Positions 42,141-42,392 of a DNA stretch of 42,392 nt are shown here, one piece after another. The stretch spans positions 1 through 42,392 of the forward strand of contig ONED01000006.1 of the NCBI GenBank assembly GCA_900316755.1. Reading direction: 5' to 3'. A program made the translations under genes and the position numbers. The notes under the pieces are model-generated. The model had not been told where the DNA came from and did no database searches. It saw nothing but the letters and a program-made list of their open reading frames with translations. This DNA comes from an uncultured Eubacteriales bacterium. GTDB lineage: Bacteria; Bacillota; Clostridia; Lachnospirales; Lachnospiraceae. How positions within the stretch are numbered: the first letter of the stretch is position 1; the number at the start of each line of letters is the position of its first letter.

Positions 42141-42392
42141 ATGAATGGATTTGAGAAGGAAGGACAGCAGGAAGTTCAGAGGGAAAATCCCCTTGGGACG
42201 GAACCGGTAGGGAAACTTCTTCGAAAATTTGCGATTCCCAGCATTGTTGCAATGCTGGTGGGAGCTCTTTATAACATGGTGGACCAGATTTTTATCGGTC
42301 ACAGCATAGGAGAATTGGGAAATGCCGCCACGAATGTGGCTTTTCCGCTTACGACAAGCTGTACGGCGCTTGCACTTTTGTTCGGTATCGGT
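42141..42392 (+). CDS. MATE-family multidrug efflux transporter (5' part)
   Basis: The first 84 codons of a MATE transporter, cut by the window end. After an acidic N terminus comes the family start FAIPSIVAMLVGALYNMVDQ, then IFIGHSIG and the second helix region (TNVAFPLTTSCTALALLFGIG). MATE proteins export drugs or metabolites in exchange for sodium or protons. ATG 42141 is assumed; ATG 42129, in frame and overlapping the preceding stop, is an alternative. Confidence 0.85.
   Translation, partial: MNGFEKEGQQEVQRENPLGTEPVGKLLRKFAIPSIVAMLVGALYNMVDQIFIGHSIGELGNAATNVAFPLTTSCTALALLFGIG

Noticed and set aside
1-42392. CRISPR array
   Set aside because: No regularly spaced short repeats were seen anywhere, although HEPN proteins are present.

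Overview
The window looks like a chromosome segment of a Gram-positive gut Clostridium of the Lachnospiraceae type (Blautia/Dorea/Ruminococcus-like). The basis is the gdpP-rplI-dnaB order, a BMP-type nucleoside ABC transporter, MutS2, YhaM, a pyruvate formate-lyase system with an 8Fe ferredoxin, strong GGAGG ribosome binding sites and moderate GC. No rRNA, tRNA or CRISPR array was seen. The species assignment is inference.

Layout. (1) 1-4190 is an AT-rich accessory region. It holds two hypothetical genes, then an XRE regulator plus an AbiF-like (Abi_2, HEPN) gene and a truncated XRE gene, between two copies of the 3' end of tuf (EF-Tu) with its terminator. The direct repeats suggest island insertion at tuf. 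(2) 4383-11767 carries a YkgJ-like Cys-cluster protein, a DUF-type protein, xanthine phosphoribosyltransferase and a four-gene BMP/ABC nucleoside importer. (3) 11909-18840 carries a fused nucleotidyltransferase/sugar 1-kinase with galE, then gdpP, rplI and dnaB. (4) 18899-20811 (minus) carries a MerR-like regulator and a sugar-binding lipoprotein. (5) 21034-24505 carries a split pyruvate formate-lyase (catalytic body and a separate glycyl-radical domain), its activase and a ferredoxin. (6) 24552-29046 (minus) reads mutS2, response regulator, histidine kinase. (7) 29139-32861 carries a membrane-anchored HtrA-like protein that lacks its catalytic triad, then yhaM and an RlmD-type methyltransferase. 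(8) 32896-38600 is a second accessory region: XRE, a paralogue of the first gene of the window, an ORF6N protein, a second AbiF-like gene with a small structured RNA in front of it, a TnpV relic and a BlaI/M56 pair. (9) 38875-42392 carries yaaA, a HipA-like kinase, an AIM24/TIGR00266 protein, a twice-deleted YbaK relic and the start of a MATE transporter.

The most interesting system is the pair of AbiF loci. Each has an RxxxxH HEPN motif, and each is accompanied on the same strand by a compact RNA of about 65-70 nt with its own sigma-A-like promoter, a 7-bp hairpin and an intrinsic terminator. One RNA is just upstream of its gene, the other just downstream. This matches the reported association of AbiF genes with a structured RNA and suggests protein-RNA defence or toxin-antitoxin modules. 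Locus 1 also has a cognate XRE regulator with a perfect 19-bp inverted repeat built into its promoter. The assignment to the AbiF RNA family is from memory and needs a covariance-model search.
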